Shown piece after piece: positions 49,295-58,639 of a stretch of DNA of 64,000 nt. The stretch comes from CAZLWA01 sp964563165 (GTDB taxonomy: Bacteria; CLD3; SB21), in the NCBI GenBank assembly GCA_964563165.1, contig CAZLWA010000056.1, forward strand, positions 62,001-126,000, in the 5' to 3' direction. A program made the position numbers and the translations under genes. The first letter of the stretch is position 1. The number at the start of each line of letters is the position of its first letter. The notes beneath the pieces are model-generated. The model made no database searches, was not told where the DNA came from, and worked only from the letters and a program-made list of their open reading frames with translations.

Positions 49295-49762
49295 CTAGAA
49301 GCAGTAGCCCAGGCTCATTCCTGCCCATGGTAAGAATCCGCCCGAGCCAACGAACGGCGTGATGCCCACGCGGAACAGAATTCCGCTGTTCTCCGGCTGA
49401 TAACGGTAACCCACGAACCCGGTAGCGGCGATACCTTTGAATTTAAGATCAAAAAAACCGTAATCTATTTCTTTTGTGATATACGCGCACCCGCCTCCCA
49501 GCTCGAAGTAGTGGCCGTCATTCCCTGTAATATAATTGACCATCAGCGGTATGACCACTGCTTTATCCCGCCGGTCTCCTAGAACTAAACCGTAACCAAC
49601 TCGTACTGCGACTCTTTTGATAAATAGCCTTTCATAATTCAAAGAATACTCAAATCCATTTCCGCCGACTTCCAGGAAAATATTATTAGGCCGGATTTGG
49701 GCAAGAATGACACTGCAGTTGATCAGAACCAATATTCCGGCAAGAAGTGAGATCTTTTTCAT
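49295..49762 (-). CDS. Hypothetical small outer-membrane-type beta protein
   Basis: A 155-residue protein with a signal peptide (about 1-21, cleavage near VILAQ). The mature part alternates Gly/aromatic beta strands (NNIFLEVGGNGFEYSLNYER, VAVRVGYGLVLGDR, YFELGGGCAYITK, TGFVGYRYQPENS, GMSLGYCF at the end), a pattern of eight-stranded barrels such as OmpX/OmpW-like proteins. Family not identified. It stands alone in the accessory stretch. Confidence 0.72.
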   Translation of the reverse strand: MKKISLLAGILVLINCSVILAQIRPNNIFLEVGGNGFEYSLNYERLFIKRVAVRVGYGLVLGDRRDKAVVIPLMVNYITGNDGHYFELGGGCAYITKEIDYGFFDLKFKGIAATGFVGYRYQPENSGILFRVGITPFVGSGGFLPWAGMSLGYCF

Positions 49763-50019
49763 TGCATCTCCATTATGCTCACGCCGATCGACTCCCGGTC
49801 TGCCGGCAGGCTTTTATGAACAGCTTATTTATTCTTGGCTGTATGAGCGGATCCCGGCGGGAATGCCGGTTTCGTCTCCGAGGATACAAGCAATTTCGTG
49901 TTCAAGTGAAAAGCGTAAAACATGGCGGCGGCGGCGCACACAGCGGAGCGGTCCCTTACCCAAAAAAAGTTTCCAGCTTTCGGTCTCGAGAAGTTCCATA
50001 GGTGTGGGATCCCGGATTC

Positions 50020-50214
50020 TTACCCCTCAATTTCAACCGTTTGACGGTGATGGCATTTGGGACATTTGAACGTGGACACGGATTTGGAATAGGAAGGGAC
50101 GACCGTGCTTGTCGTGCTGACATTCTCGAATCCGCATTTGGCGCATTTACGATTATAGAAAATATTTTGGCCTTTGACTTTTACAATAACGGCGCCTTGA
50201 AGTACGGTCAACAT
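50020..50214 (-). CDS. Small zinc-ribbon protein
   Basis: A 64-residue protein with two CxxC pairs, KCAKCGF (about 23-29) and KCPKCHH (about 50-56), separated by about 24 residues, as in zinc ribbons. The N-terminus (LTVLQGAVIVKVKGQNIFYN) is a beta strand pair. Such small ribbons can bind RNA, DNA or protein; the role is unknown. Between 49763 and 50019 no other gene is seen. Confidence 0.65.
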   Translation of the reverse strand: MLTVLQGAVIVKVKGQNIFYNRKCAKCGFENVSTTSTVVPSYSKSVSTFKCPKCHHRQTVEIEG

Positions 50215-50382
50215 GAGGGACTCTCTTTCTTTGTGTGTTGCCAGTATAGTTAAAATATTGATTAAAAGATAGAGATACTTTTGATCCGCTCGCAGGACGG
50301 GTATTCACGCGATGGGAAGCATTCCCGGGTCCAATTTTATCTGGAATATTAGAAAGAAAATGGCGACTTTGATAGAGTGGCT

Positions 50383-51261
50383 ATGACATCAAAAAAAATA
50401 AACCCGGCCGCCGGGTATCGGCGTTCGGCGGATATAGCGCATTCCGATACATTGACCGGGCTGGTGAAAGAAGACCGGGCGTGGGCCGCAAAAAGAAAAA
50501 AGCGCGACGAACTGGCCGAAGGCATACGTCAGTTGGAGCAGATCGTTTTTAAATCGGAGAACGACTTAAGAACGGAATTGAGTGTGCTTAATTACCAATG
50601 GAATGAAAAACGCGTGAAGGCGTCGAATCTAAGTGACTATGAGAAAGAATTTGAATATATTTCCCGCCAATATCACAAATTAAAAAAACTGCACGAACAG
50701 ATCAATGAAATTACCGAGAGCGGTCTTTCAGAAAAAGTTCAGCTCGAGCACTGGTATCGTCAAGTGGAATCGCTCGAAACGGAGAAGGCAGGAGAAAATC
50801 AAAACGAAATCGACCGGTGCCCCGTGTGTGAACTTCCGCTCGATGAAGAACGTCAAACAATAGTTCGTGCGCATCGGGAAAAATCGGACACCGCAAAGAA
50901 AAAGGAAATGGAGGAATTAAAACAGCGCATGGCGGCCCATGAGAATAAAATTCAGGAACTGCGCGCTGCTTATGTTCAGGCCGAAAAGGAAGTCAAAGAA
51001 ATGGGAGATGTACAGAAGATGGCAGCGAACGTTGAACACCGGCTTTCGGAAGCAAAATCGGCGGAGCATGAAAGCCTGGTGCTTAAAGACGACATGGAGA
51101 AAATAAAACAGAAATTGGCGCATCGAACCTTTGCAAAACGGGAATTACAGGCGATAGAAGACTTGGAAAAGCGGGTAAAGGAAAACGGATACGATGAGAT
51201 TCGTCACGAGGAAGTGAAGTCGCGGATTTGGGATTTAGTTGAAAAGGAAGCACGGAATTAA
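50383..51261 (+). CDS. Coiled-coil protein with a zinc-hook-like CxxC motif
   Basis: ATG50383 is taken as start; a GTG six bases upstream is in frame. The 292-residue protein is cytoplasmic and almost entirely coiled coil (about 35-145 and 160-285), with a turn between the arms containing CPVCELPLDEE (near residue 146). A CxxC at the tip of an antiparallel coiled coil resembles the Rad50 zinc hook, which can dimerise by shared zinc. There are no ATPase head motifs, so it is not Rad50. It lies upstream of the lol genes with a 66-base gap. Function unknown. Confidence 0.75.
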   Translation: MTSKKINPAAGYRRSADIAHSDTLTGLVKEDRAWAAKRKKRDELAEGIRQLEQIVFKSENDLRTELSVLNYQWNEKRVKASNLSDYEKEFEYISRQYHKLKKLHEQINEITESGLSEKVQLEHWYRQVESLETEKAGENQNEIDRCPVCELPLDEERQTIVRAHREKSDTAKKKEMEELKQRMAAHENKIQELRAAYVQAEKEVKEMGDVQKMAANVEHRLSEAKSAEHESLVLKDDMEKIKQKLAHRTFAKRELQAIEDLEKRVKENGYDEIRHEEVKSRIWDLVEKEARN

Positions 51262-51327
51262 GCATCGGCGCTCGATGCGCTGACGCTTGACGCAAGTAAT
51301 AATCAATAAATCACATACTCTTTTTAA

Positions 51328-52593
51328 ATGTCCTACACGTACTTCATCGCAAAAAAATACCTCTGGGCCAAGCGCAAAACGGGATTCATTTCCATCATTG
51401 CTTACATTTCCATCGCCGGCGTGGCTGTGGGGACCGCCGCGTTGATCATTACGCTGTCCATCATCACCGGGTTCGAGCGTGAAATGCGATCGAAATTTAT
51501 CAGCTTCGATTCGCATATTCGCATCAAAACGTTCGAAGGCACTCCGTTGATGGACAATCCCGGGGAAATTGAGAAACGCATTCGGGCGATGCCGCACGTC
51601 GCCGGCATTTCACCCTACATCGAGAAAGAAGCGATGATCCGGTCTTCGCGGGCAACGGACGGCGTGATCGTCAAAGGCATTGACCAGAATGTGGCGGACG
51701 AGGTTTTGAATATTCGAAAAGATGTCGTGAGCTCTGTGACCGCGTTAAAAATTGATCTGCTCAGGCCGAAAGCAAATCCGGATTCTGCGAAAGCCGTTTC
51801 CTCTCTGCCCGGAGCGCTGATCGGAAGGAAACTTGCCGACAAACTGTATCTGAGTACCGGCGGTAAGATCACCCTGTTCAGTTTGCAAAAAAATTTGGCG
51901 TTCATTCAACAGCCCAAAGTCCGGCAATTCCGTGTGACCGGGATTTACCGGAGCGGATTGGCGGAATACGACAACGTGTTTGTCTACGTGGATATCCATG
52001 AAGCGCAAAAATTATTTGATTACGGAGAATCCGTCACGGGTTTTGAAATTAGAGCGGACGACTTGCTGAAGGTCGACGAAGTTGCACACGCGATGAGCAA
52101 GGATTTCGGCTATCCGTATTATGTTAAAACGTGGTATGACATTCACCGTAATTTATTCGGCTGGCTGGAGACGAATAATTTTATTATGATGGTGATATTC
52201 AGCCTGATCATCCTGGTCGCGGCATTCAACATCATCGGCACCCTCTTCATGATCGTCATCGAAAAGACAAAAGACATCGGGATCCTGAAATCCATGGGCG
52301 CGAGCGAAAAGGGGATCCGGAATATTTTTATGTGCGAAGGGCTTCTGATCGGGGTGTTCGGCGCTTCGGGCGGGATCGCCGTTGCAAGGGGTTTGTGCGA
52401 GATCCAGCTGAAATTCAAAATCATTTCACTGAATTCAGACGTTTATTTTATGGATTCGGTGCCGATTGAAATGCGCTGGGTGTATTTTTTGACCATTGGC
52501 TTGTTTGCGGCCGCGTTATGCGTATTGGCGACATTGTTTCCTTCATTCAAAGCTGCAAAACTGAATGCCGTGGATGCGATACGGTACGAGTAG
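51328..52593 (+). CDS. lolC: Lipoprotein-releasing ABC transporter permease, LolC/LolE family (first)
   Basis: Inner-membrane subunit of the LolCDE complex that hands outer-membrane lipoproteins to LolA. The 421-residue protein has the family N-terminus (FIAKKYLWAKRKTGFISIIA), a first membrane helix (about 24-48), a large periplasmic MacB-type domain (about 50-275), and three C-terminal FtsX-type helices with the ATPase-coupling segment TKDIGILKSMGASEKGI. Some ribosome-binding purines precede the start. A second permease gene follows after 43 bases and LolD two genes on. Confidence 0.92.
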   Translation: MSYTYFIAKKYLWAKRKTGFISIIAYISIAGVAVGTAALIITLSIITGFEREMRSKFISFDSHIRIKTFEGTPLMDNPGEIEKRIRAMPHVAGISPYIEKEAMIRSSRATDGVIVKGIDQNVADEVLNIRKDVVSSVTALKIDLLRPKANPDSAKAVSSLPGALIGRKLADKLYLSTGGKITLFSLQKNLAFIQQPKVRQFRVTGIYRSGLAEYDNVFVYVDIHEAQKLFDYGESVTGFEIRADDLLKVDEVAHAMSKDFGYPYYVKTWYDIHRNLFGWLETNNFIMMVIFSLIILVAAFNIIGTLFMIVIEKTKDIGILKSMGASEKGIRNIFMCEGLLIGVFGASGGIAVARGLCEIQLKFKIISLNSDVYFMDSVPIEMRWVYFLTIGLFAAALCVLATLFPSFKAAKLNAVDAIRYE

Positions 52594-52636
52594 ACAGGAG
52601 ATGCGCCAAAGCGCCGCTCGTTAATATAAAAAGATC

Positions 52637-53857
52637 ATGAAAATTGAACGCTATATAGCCTTACGGTATTTGAAGCCGCGGCGTGATAATCTATTTGTCT
52701 CGTTGATCGGGCTTATTTCAGTGGCCGGCGTAACCGTCGGCGTCACGTCGATCATTCTCGTCTTGTCCATTCTCAACGGTTTCGAGCACGAAGTGAAATC
52801 CCGTTTTGTCGGGTTCGACGCGCATCTAAAAATCAAAAAACCGCACGATGAAGGCATTACCGACTGGGAGAAATTGTATGAGAAGATCTCGCAGTTTAAT
52901 TCCGTGGTCGGAGTGTCCCCGTACATTCTGGAGAAAGCCATGATTACGAGCTCGTACGGCAGCCATGTCGCCTACATTAAGGGCACGAGGCAAAACACCA
53001 TTGGCCGGGTCACCGCGCTTGAGAAAGTCATGGTCAGCGGACAAATAGATTTTTCAAAACAAAAAAATGCTTTCAACGGCATGGTTGTGGGGTTTAATCT
53101 GGCGATCCAACTCAACGTGAACACCGAAGACACGCTTACGGTTATCAGCCCCGCCGGCGTAACCGGTCCGTTCAGTTCGCCGATAGCCAGGCGGTTCATC
53201 TCCACCGGCGTTTTTAAAACGGACATGTTTGAATACGACAACGCGTATGTGTTCGTGGCGCTGGAAGATGCGCAGTATCTATTTGAAATGGAAAGCCAAG
53301 TTAGCGGCTTGGACGTGAAGCTGGACGCTATCGAAAAGTCGTTTGACGTTCAAAAGGAAATGTCTGCGGCGCTCGGAGACACCTATGTCGTTGAAACGTG
53401 GTACGATCAGCACGGGGATCTGTACAGTGCGATGAAAATTGAAAAATGGGGCTCGCTGGTCCTCCTGAGTTTAATTATCGTGGTAGCCGGCTTTAATATC
53501 GTCAGCACATTGATCATGGTCGTACTTCAGAAGACGCCGGAAATCGGTATCTTGAAATCATTGGGCGCAAGTTCGAAAATGATTTCAAGGATTTTCATGC
53601 AACAGGGGATCCTTATCGGCGGCGTCGGCATCGTGACGGGATGCGTGCTGGGATATTTCATATGCTTCATGCAGATCCAGTACCATTTCGTAAAATTGCC
53701 CGGCGATATATTTTTCCTGGACGCCATTCCGGTTGAACTCCAATGGACGGACTTCTTTGCCATTGTGCTGGTCTCCTTTTTTCTTTGCCTTTTTTCGACG
53801 GTCTATCCGGCTCGTAAAGCCTCAAATTTGTTGCCCGTCGATGCGCTGCGTTCGTGA
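52637..53857 (+). CDS. lolE: Lipoprotein-releasing ABC transporter permease, LolC/LolE family (second)
   Basis: A 406-residue paralogue of the preceding gene with the same plan: KIERYIALRYLKPRRDNLFV, a membrane helix (about 20-45), the periplasmic domain, and three C-terminal helices with TPEIGILKSLGASSKMI. The two differ clearly in the periplasmic domain, as expected for a LolC/LolE heterodimer; which one is C and which E is arbitrary from sequence. The next gene starts 26 bases later. Confidence 0.92.
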   Translation: MKIERYIALRYLKPRRDNLFVSLIGLISVAGVTVGVTSIILVLSILNGFEHEVKSRFVGFDAHLKIKKPHDEGITDWEKLYEKISQFNSVVGVSPYILEKAMITSSYGSHVAYIKGTRQNTIGRVTALEKVMVSGQIDFSKQKNAFNGMVVGFNLAIQLNVNTEDTLTVISPAGVTGPFSSPIARRFISTGVFKTDMFEYDNAYVFVALEDAQYLFEMESQVSGLDVKLDAIEKSFDVQKEMSAALGDTYVVETWYDQHGDLYSAMKIEKWGSLVLLSLIIVVAGFNIVSTLIMVVLQKTPEIGILKSLGASSKMISRIFMQQGILIGGVGIVTGCVLGYFICFMQIQYHFVKLPGDIFFLDAIPVELQWTDFFAIVLVSFFLCLFSTVYPARKASNLLPVDALRS

Positions 53858-53883
53858 TGAATCACCTTAATAGAGGAAGATGA

Positions 53884-54732
53884 ATGGCACGTCATTATTT
53901 TAAAATTCTATTTCTGATTTTCTTGGTGTCGGCGCCTAACGCGTATGCGCAGAAAAATCGGCTCTACGCCCTGACGTATAAGTACAAAGAGGGCGATAAA
54001 TACCGCATTTCGACCGGCACGTATCAGAATTTTTCCACGGCGTCTAAATCCTATAACCATTCCAGCTACGGCGAAACGGCATTTGATCTGTATGAGGAGA
54101 TTACCGGCGCCGACGGTGAGTCGTTCGATACGTCGGTGAAGATCGAGTTGACACGCCACACCGTTGACGGGCGCAACCTCACGTACAAAATGGCGAATCT
54201 GTTTACCGGCGATGCCCTTAAGTTCACGTTTGACCGTTTTGGAAAAATCAAGGGGTCCACAGTTCAATACGAAAATGTTTCCGGAAAAAAAGAAAGCTTC
54301 GAAAAAAATTTAAATATTATCCGAAACATATTCATTCCGCTTCCGAGCTATCCGGTCAAACTGGGGGATGCGTGGAAAATTGAAGATTATTTCGATCAAA
54401 AGCAGATCCATGAGATGTTTGCTTCCGAATACGTTACGGCGGTCCCGGAAGTGCGGGGCGCTTACTCATTGGACAACGTGGATCAGGGCATCGCCAAAAT
54501 CGGCCTATCCTTGGAAATTTCCGGGATTGGGAAATTGTCGGCCGCCGGCGATTCGCTGCAGCTGGACTACCTGGTTCAGGTAACCGGGGCTTTTTATTTT
54601 AATATCATCGATGGAAAAATAACGACGGGCAGTTTGATCACACAAATTGGCGGCTTGGGAAAATCATCCGACGAGGAGATTGAGTTCAACGGATCGGAAA
54701 TAACAAATTTCAATTCTGAAAAATATAAATAA
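53884..54732 (+). CDS. Exported protein of unknown function within the lol operon
   Basis: A 282-residue protein with a signal peptide (about 1-21, cut near NAYAQ). The mature part is mainly beta: YKEGDKYRISTGTYQNFST, FDTSVKIELTRHTVDGRN, LPSYPVKLGDAWKIEDYFD, IAKIGLSLEISGIGKLSAAG. It resembles DUF6263-type exported proteins, but that match is tentative. Its place between the second permease and lolD, with short gaps (26 and 10 bases), suggests a role in lipoprotein release or as a LolA/LolB-like carrier. That is inference from position. Confidence 0.75.
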   Translation: MARHYFKILFLIFLVSAPNAYAQKNRLYALTYKYKEGDKYRISTGTYQNFSTASKSYNHSSYGETAFDLYEEITGADGESFDTSVKIELTRHTVDGRNLTYKMANLFTGDALKFTFDRFGKIKGSTVQYENVSGKKESFEKNLNIIRNIFIPLPSYPVKLGDAWKIEDYFDQKQIHEMFASEYVTAVPEVRGAYSLDNVDQGIAKIGLSLEISGIGKLSAAGDSLQLDYLVQVTGAFYFNIIDGKITTGSLITQIGGLGKSSDEEIEFNGSEITNFNSEKYK

Positions 54733-54742
54733 CAGGGAAACG

Positions 54743-55438
54743 ATGGCGGACAAAGAGTTGGTGGTTGAAGCGAAAGGTGTTAAAAAGACCTACCGGATAT
54801 CGAAGACAGAATTATCCGTTCTCAAAGGCATTGATCTTGAAATTTACGCGGGCGAGATTGTCACGGTCGTTGGGCCTTCCGGCGTCGGAAAAAGCACGCT
54901 GCTGCACATTTTAGGCGCGCTGGATAAACCTTCATCCGGCGAAGTGAAAATCGACGGTATGGTCACCTCGGAATTATCGGACGAAAAGATGGCCCGGTTT
55001 CGCAACGAAAGGATCGGATTTGTTTTTCAATTCCATCATTTGCTTCCGGAATTTACTGCTTTGGAAAACGTCCTGATGCCGGGGCTCATCGGGGGGAAGA
55101 AAATTCACGAGATCAGGGACGCTGCGCTGGATTTGCTGAAAAAGGTCGGTCTTGAAGCGCGCAGCCGGCATCGTCCGAATGAACTTTCCGGAGGCGAGCA
55201 GCAGCGGGTCGCTCTCGCCCGCGCGCTAATGAATAATCCCCGTTTGATACTGGCGGACGAACCGTCGGGTAATCTGGACCGGGAATCGGCGGAAATGCTC
55301 CATGACCTGGTTTTCAATTTATGCCGGGAAAAAAAACAAACCTTCGTGATCGTCACGCACAATACACGTCTGGCGGAGCGATCGGATCGCATTATCAAAA
55401 TGTACGACGGCAAAATAAGTTCAGAGACACGCGTCTAA
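54743..55438 (+). CDS. lolD: Lipoprotein-releasing ABC transporter ATPase LolD
   Basis: ATPase of the LolCDE complex. The 231-residue protein has Walker A GPSGVGKSTLLH (about 38-49), Q-loop FQFHHLLPEFTALENVL, signature LSGGEQQRVALARAL, Walker B LILADEPSGNLD and the switch His in VIVTHN. The FQFHHLLPEFTALENV stretch is characteristic of LolD. It follows the exported protein gene by 10 bases and precedes the BatA-like gene by 3. Confidence 0.95.
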   Translation: MADKELVVEAKGVKKTYRISKTELSVLKGIDLEIYAGEIVTVVGPSGVGKSTLLHILGALDKPSSGEVKIDGMVTSELSDEKMARFRNERIGFVFQFHHLLPEFTALENVLMPGLIGGKKIHEIRDAALDLLKKVGLEARSRHRPNELSGGEQQRVALARALMNNPRLILADEPSGNLDRESAEMLHDLVFNLCREKKQTFVIVTHNTRLAERSDRIIKMYDGKISSETRV

Positions 55439-55441
55439 TAT

Positions 55442-57541
55442 ATGCTCACCTTTATCAATACATTGATCCTTTCCGCCCTCGCGCTGTCCCTCATCCCGGT
55501 GATTATTCATTTGCTCAACCGGAAAAAATCCCTGGTCGTTCCGTTCAGTACGCTGAACTTTCTGAGGGCGCTTGAAAAAAGCAAGATCAAGAAAATTCAG
55601 ATTCGGCAGATCCTGCTGTTGCTTTTGCGCACGCTGGTTCTCGTGTTGGCAGTCGTTGCGTTTGCAAGGCCGGTTTCGAAGTTGGAGAACCGCGGGGGCG
55701 TGGATGCACACGCGAATACGTCCGCCGTCCTTGTCATTGATAATTCCGTGGGGGCCTCGTATCAATCGGAAAAAGGGGCGGTGATGGATGTGATAAAAAT
55801 CAAAGCCGAGCGCATCCTGGACTTTTTAAAGGAAGGCGATGAAGCGGCCGTTATTTCTCTGTCGAATCCGCAGCCCGCTTCCTGGAGTCAGAATTTTACG
55901 GAAGTAAAAGCGGGGATCAGGAATATACAATTCGGTTATTTCAAGCCGAATCTGAACGATGCGCTCTTTGCCGCCGATCAATTGCTGGATCATGCGAAAA
56001 ATGTGAACAAAGAAATATATGTGCTGACCAATTTGCAGCGCGGAAGTTTTTCCGATGAGGCGGTGCCGGCTTTTCAATCCGTCCCGATGTTCATGGATTG
56101 TTCGCCGAAGAAATTCAAAAACGTAGGTATCACAAATGCACAGGCAGTCAGCAAGATCATCGAGAAAAATAAACCCGTAGATGTGAGCGTCACGGTGAAG
56201 AATTTCGGCGATGAAAATGCGGAGGGCGTTCTGGCGAGCGTTTACCTGGATGGGCGCCGCGTGGGTCAGTCGTCGCTAAATATTCCCGCACACGATGAAT
56301 CCGCGCTGGATCTGAAAATCATACCCACACGCACAGGATTCATTTCCGGATACGTCGAAATTGACGACGATGCGTTTGCGGCGGACAACAAGCGCTTCTT
56401 TCACCTATACGTTCCGGAACGCGTGCGCGTGCTGCTGGCCGGAAACCACTTGAACGATACCGAATTTCTCAGGCTGGCCCTCAATCCCAGCGCGGAGACC
56501 GGTTCTCCGGTCGCAGCCAATTCCGTGGAGTACGCCAAACTTCCCGCAACGAATCTGAACGATTTCCAAGTGGTCCTGTTTTCGAACGTTCCGCGTTTTG
56601 ACGAGTCGCTGATGCGCCGTGTGGAATCTTTCTTGCGCGCCGGCGGCGGGATGATGATATTTCCGGGCGAGGCTACGGACATAAGCAATTATAATAAAAC
56701 GTTATTTGAAAAAGCGGGGATTGGGAAGTTCTTAAGCCTGACGGATTATTCCCGGCAAGAGAATTTGACCGCCAGATTCGGATACGTTGATTATACGCAT
56801 CCGGTCATCAAAGGACTGTTTGATCCATTTGCAGGCACGGTTCAAATCGCATCGCCGGATTTTATTAAATTTTTCAAGCTGGACCGAAGCGGAACTTCAC
56901 GTACGATCATCGCCTTGTCAACGAACTCGGGGTTTGTCGAAGAACGACATTATTTGAACGGCGATATCCTGGTGTTTGCCTCGGCCGTTAATCTGAACTG
57001 GTCCGATTGGCCGTTGAAGGGGATTTTTGCCCCTTTGATCAATCGCTGCGTTGCCTATTTATTTTCACAAAATTACAGCGAACCGAAATCCTTCCTGTGC
57101 GGTGCGCCTATTGAGCTGAAGATTCAATCCGCCTCTCAAGACGGCATTCGCGTCAACGATATAAACCATGTTGAAATTGTCCCCCAAGTGAAGCAAATTG
57201 GAACCGATATCATCGTTAAGGTACCCAAACTGGACACACCCGGGAATTATTCCGTGCATGCGAAAAATGCGACGACGGAGATGTTTGACTTGAATGTTGC
57301 CGCTGAACAGGGCAATTTCGAAAAAATTCCGGCCGCATCGATGGATACGGTTTTTGGAAACGGCCGTTACAAAATGATCGGGGAGGATGAAAAAATCGAA
57401 GAATTTATTTTGCAATCGCGTTACGGCAGAGAATTGTGGAAATGGGTCATGGTGTGTGCCCTCATCCTGCTGGTAGCCGAGGCAGCTTTAGCACAAAGTC
57501 ATCGATGGAGTAAACATGAAAGTGCAGTCAAAAATTTTTGA
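55442..57541 (+). CDS. BatA-type N-terminal membrane protein with degenerate VWA-like domain
   Basis: A 699-residue protein. The N-terminus is the double-helix BatA/TIGR02226 segment: LSLIPVIIHLLNRKKSLVVP and a second helix at about 60-78 (ILLLLLRTLVLVLAVVAFAR). A VWA-like domain follows (about 95-240) whose metal motif reads DNSVG instead of DxSxS, so metal binding is doubtful. Then come a CARDB/Ig-like domain, a GATase-like region (VVLFSNVPRFDESLMRRVES; RAGGGMMIFPGE) and a last membrane helix (about 665-683). Proteins of this plan are frequent in FCB bacteria, usually near MoxR-Bat genes; none is here. Function unknown. Confidence 0.82.
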   Translation: MLTFINTLILSALALSLIPVIIHLLNRKKSLVVPFSTLNFLRALEKSKIKKIQIRQILLLLLRTLVLVLAVVAFARPVSKLENRGGVDAHANTSAVLVIDNSVGASYQSEKGAVMDVIKIKAERILDFLKEGDEAAVISLSNPQPASWSQNFTEVKAGIRNIQFGYFKPNLNDALFAADQLLDHAKNVNKEIYVLTNLQRGSFSDEAVPAFQSVPMFMDCSPKKFKNVGITNAQAVSKIIEKNKPVDVSVTVKNFGDENAEGVLASVYLDGRRVGQSSLNIPAHDESALDLKIIPTRTGFISGYVEIDDDAFAADNKRFFHLYVPERVRVLLAGNHLNDTEFLRLALNPSAETGSPVAANSVEYAKLPATNLNDFQVVLFSNVPRFDESLMRRVESFLRAGGGMMIFPGEATDISNYNKTLFEKAGIGKFLSLTDYSRQENLTARFGYVDYTHPVIKGLFDPFAGTVQIASPDFIKFFKLDRSGTSRTIIALSTNSGFVEERHYLNGDILVFASAVNLNWSDWPLKGIFAPLINRCVAYLFSQNYSEPKSFLCGAPIELKIQSASQDGIRVNDINHVEIVPQVKQIGTDIIVKVPKLDTPGNYSVHAKNATTEMFDLNVAAEQGNFEKIPAASMDTVFGNGRYKMIGEDEKIEEFILQSRYGRELWKWVMVCALILLVAEAALAQSHRWSKHESAVKNF

Positions 57542-58061
57542 CGAAGCCGGCATGAGCCGCGTCATTGTCCGTATGGTCCACGAAATTACGGAAAGCCATA
57601 AAGGCGTTGAAGGCGTGGCCTTCATCGGCATGCGTACGCGCGGAGAATTTCTGGCACGGCGGATGGCAGGCAAGATCAAAGAGCTGGAAGGCGTGGATAT
57701 TCCGCTCGGAATTTTGGATGTGAGTTTTTACCGCGACGACACGCGGGCAAAATTGAAACAACCCGTCGTTCAGAGCACACATATTCCGTTTGACCTTACG
57801 GATAAAAAAATTATTCTCATTGACGACGTGCTGTATACCGGACGCTCGGTCAGGGCGGCGCTGGATGAGATCATGGATTTCGGAAGACCGGCGAAAGTCG
57901 AATTGGCAGTGCTGATTGACCGGGGCCATAGGGAACTGCCTATCCAGCCGAATTACGTCGGAAAAGCCGTAACTACTTTTTTCAATGAAGAAATTCGAGT
58001 GAAGATGAAAGAACAGGACGGCATGGATGAAGTGGTGCTAATAGGAACGGCCTCGTCTTAA
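57516..58061 (+). CDS. pyrR: Bifunctional PyrR regulator/uracil phosphoribosyltransferase
   Basis: Binds pyr mRNA with UMP to attenuate transcription in Gram-positives and has uracil phosphoribosyltransferase activity. The 181-residue protein has the PRPP-binding motif IILIDDVLYTGRSVRAAL, GMRTRGEFLARR and LGILDVSFYRDD with the basic hairpin. The start lies inside the preceding gene (26-base overlap), so translation may be coupled. No pyr operon or PyrR-box is near. Its 3' end overlaps a minus-strand response-regulator gene by 4 bases. Confidence 0.93.
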   Translation: MKVQSKIFDEAGMSRVIVRMVHEITESHKGVEGVAFIGMRTRGEFLARRMAGKIKELEGVDIPLGILDVSFYRDDTRAKLKQPVVQSTHIPFDLTDKKIILIDDVLYTGRSVRAALDEIMDFGRPAKVELAVLIDRGHRELPIQPNYVGKAVTTFFNEEIRVKMKEQDGMDEVVLIGTASS

Positions 58062-58453
58062 TTTTTTAATATACTCTCAAGATCGCCAATATTGTTCATC
58101 AAAGTCTGGAAAGCGTAGGGTTTGCGCAAAGTTCTTGTATAGATGTTTTCAAGCTTTCCTATGTTTTCGAGATCAGATCCGGAAACCAGTATGATAGGCA
58201 GGTCATCGCCTTTCTCCTGCCGGACTTTCGTGATCAGGTCTCTGCCGTTCATTTCCGGCATCATCAGATCCGTGATGATCAGATCAAATTCGTCTTGCCG
58301 GATCAATTCCAATGCTTCCTGACCGTTCTCTGCATCCGCTACGTTGAAGCCCATCATGGACAAAAATTCACAAGTAACGTTTCGAATATTCGAATTGTCT
58401 TCCACAACGAGTATGTTGCGGATTCTGCCGTTATTTGTCATGTTTGCTGCCAT
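58058..58453 (-). CDS. Stand-alone CheY-like response regulator
   Basis: ATG58453 is favoured because AGGAG lies 9 bases upstream; ATG58459 is too near it. The 131-residue protein is a lone receiver domain: ILVVEDNSN with the acidic pair, the phosphorylated Asp in LIITDLMMPEMNG, the Thr/Ser switch in ILVSGSD and the Lys in LRKPY. There is no output domain. It is convergent with pyrR, with overlapping stop codons. A membrane histidine kinase gene starts 1.5 kb to the right and could be the partner. Confidence 0.9.
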   Translation of the reverse strand: MAANMTNNGRIRNILVVEDNSNIRNVTCEFLSMMGFNVADAENGQEALELIRQDEFDLIITDLMMPEMNGRDLITKVRQEKGDDLPIILVSGSDLENIGKLENIYTRTLRKPYAFQTLMNNIGDLESILKN

Positions 58454-58639
58454 ATACATCAGCTCCTTTCACCATGTAAGTATCGCAATGGCTGTGCCAT
58501 AGTTTTAATACTTGTAAAATCAATGGTTTACGGTCAGGTGTGATATACGGCTCTTATCAAATTGACTGAAATATGCGTGATTTCGTAATAGTGAAGATAC
58601 GAGAGTGGAACGGATGTTCAAAAATGAGACACAGGAGGT

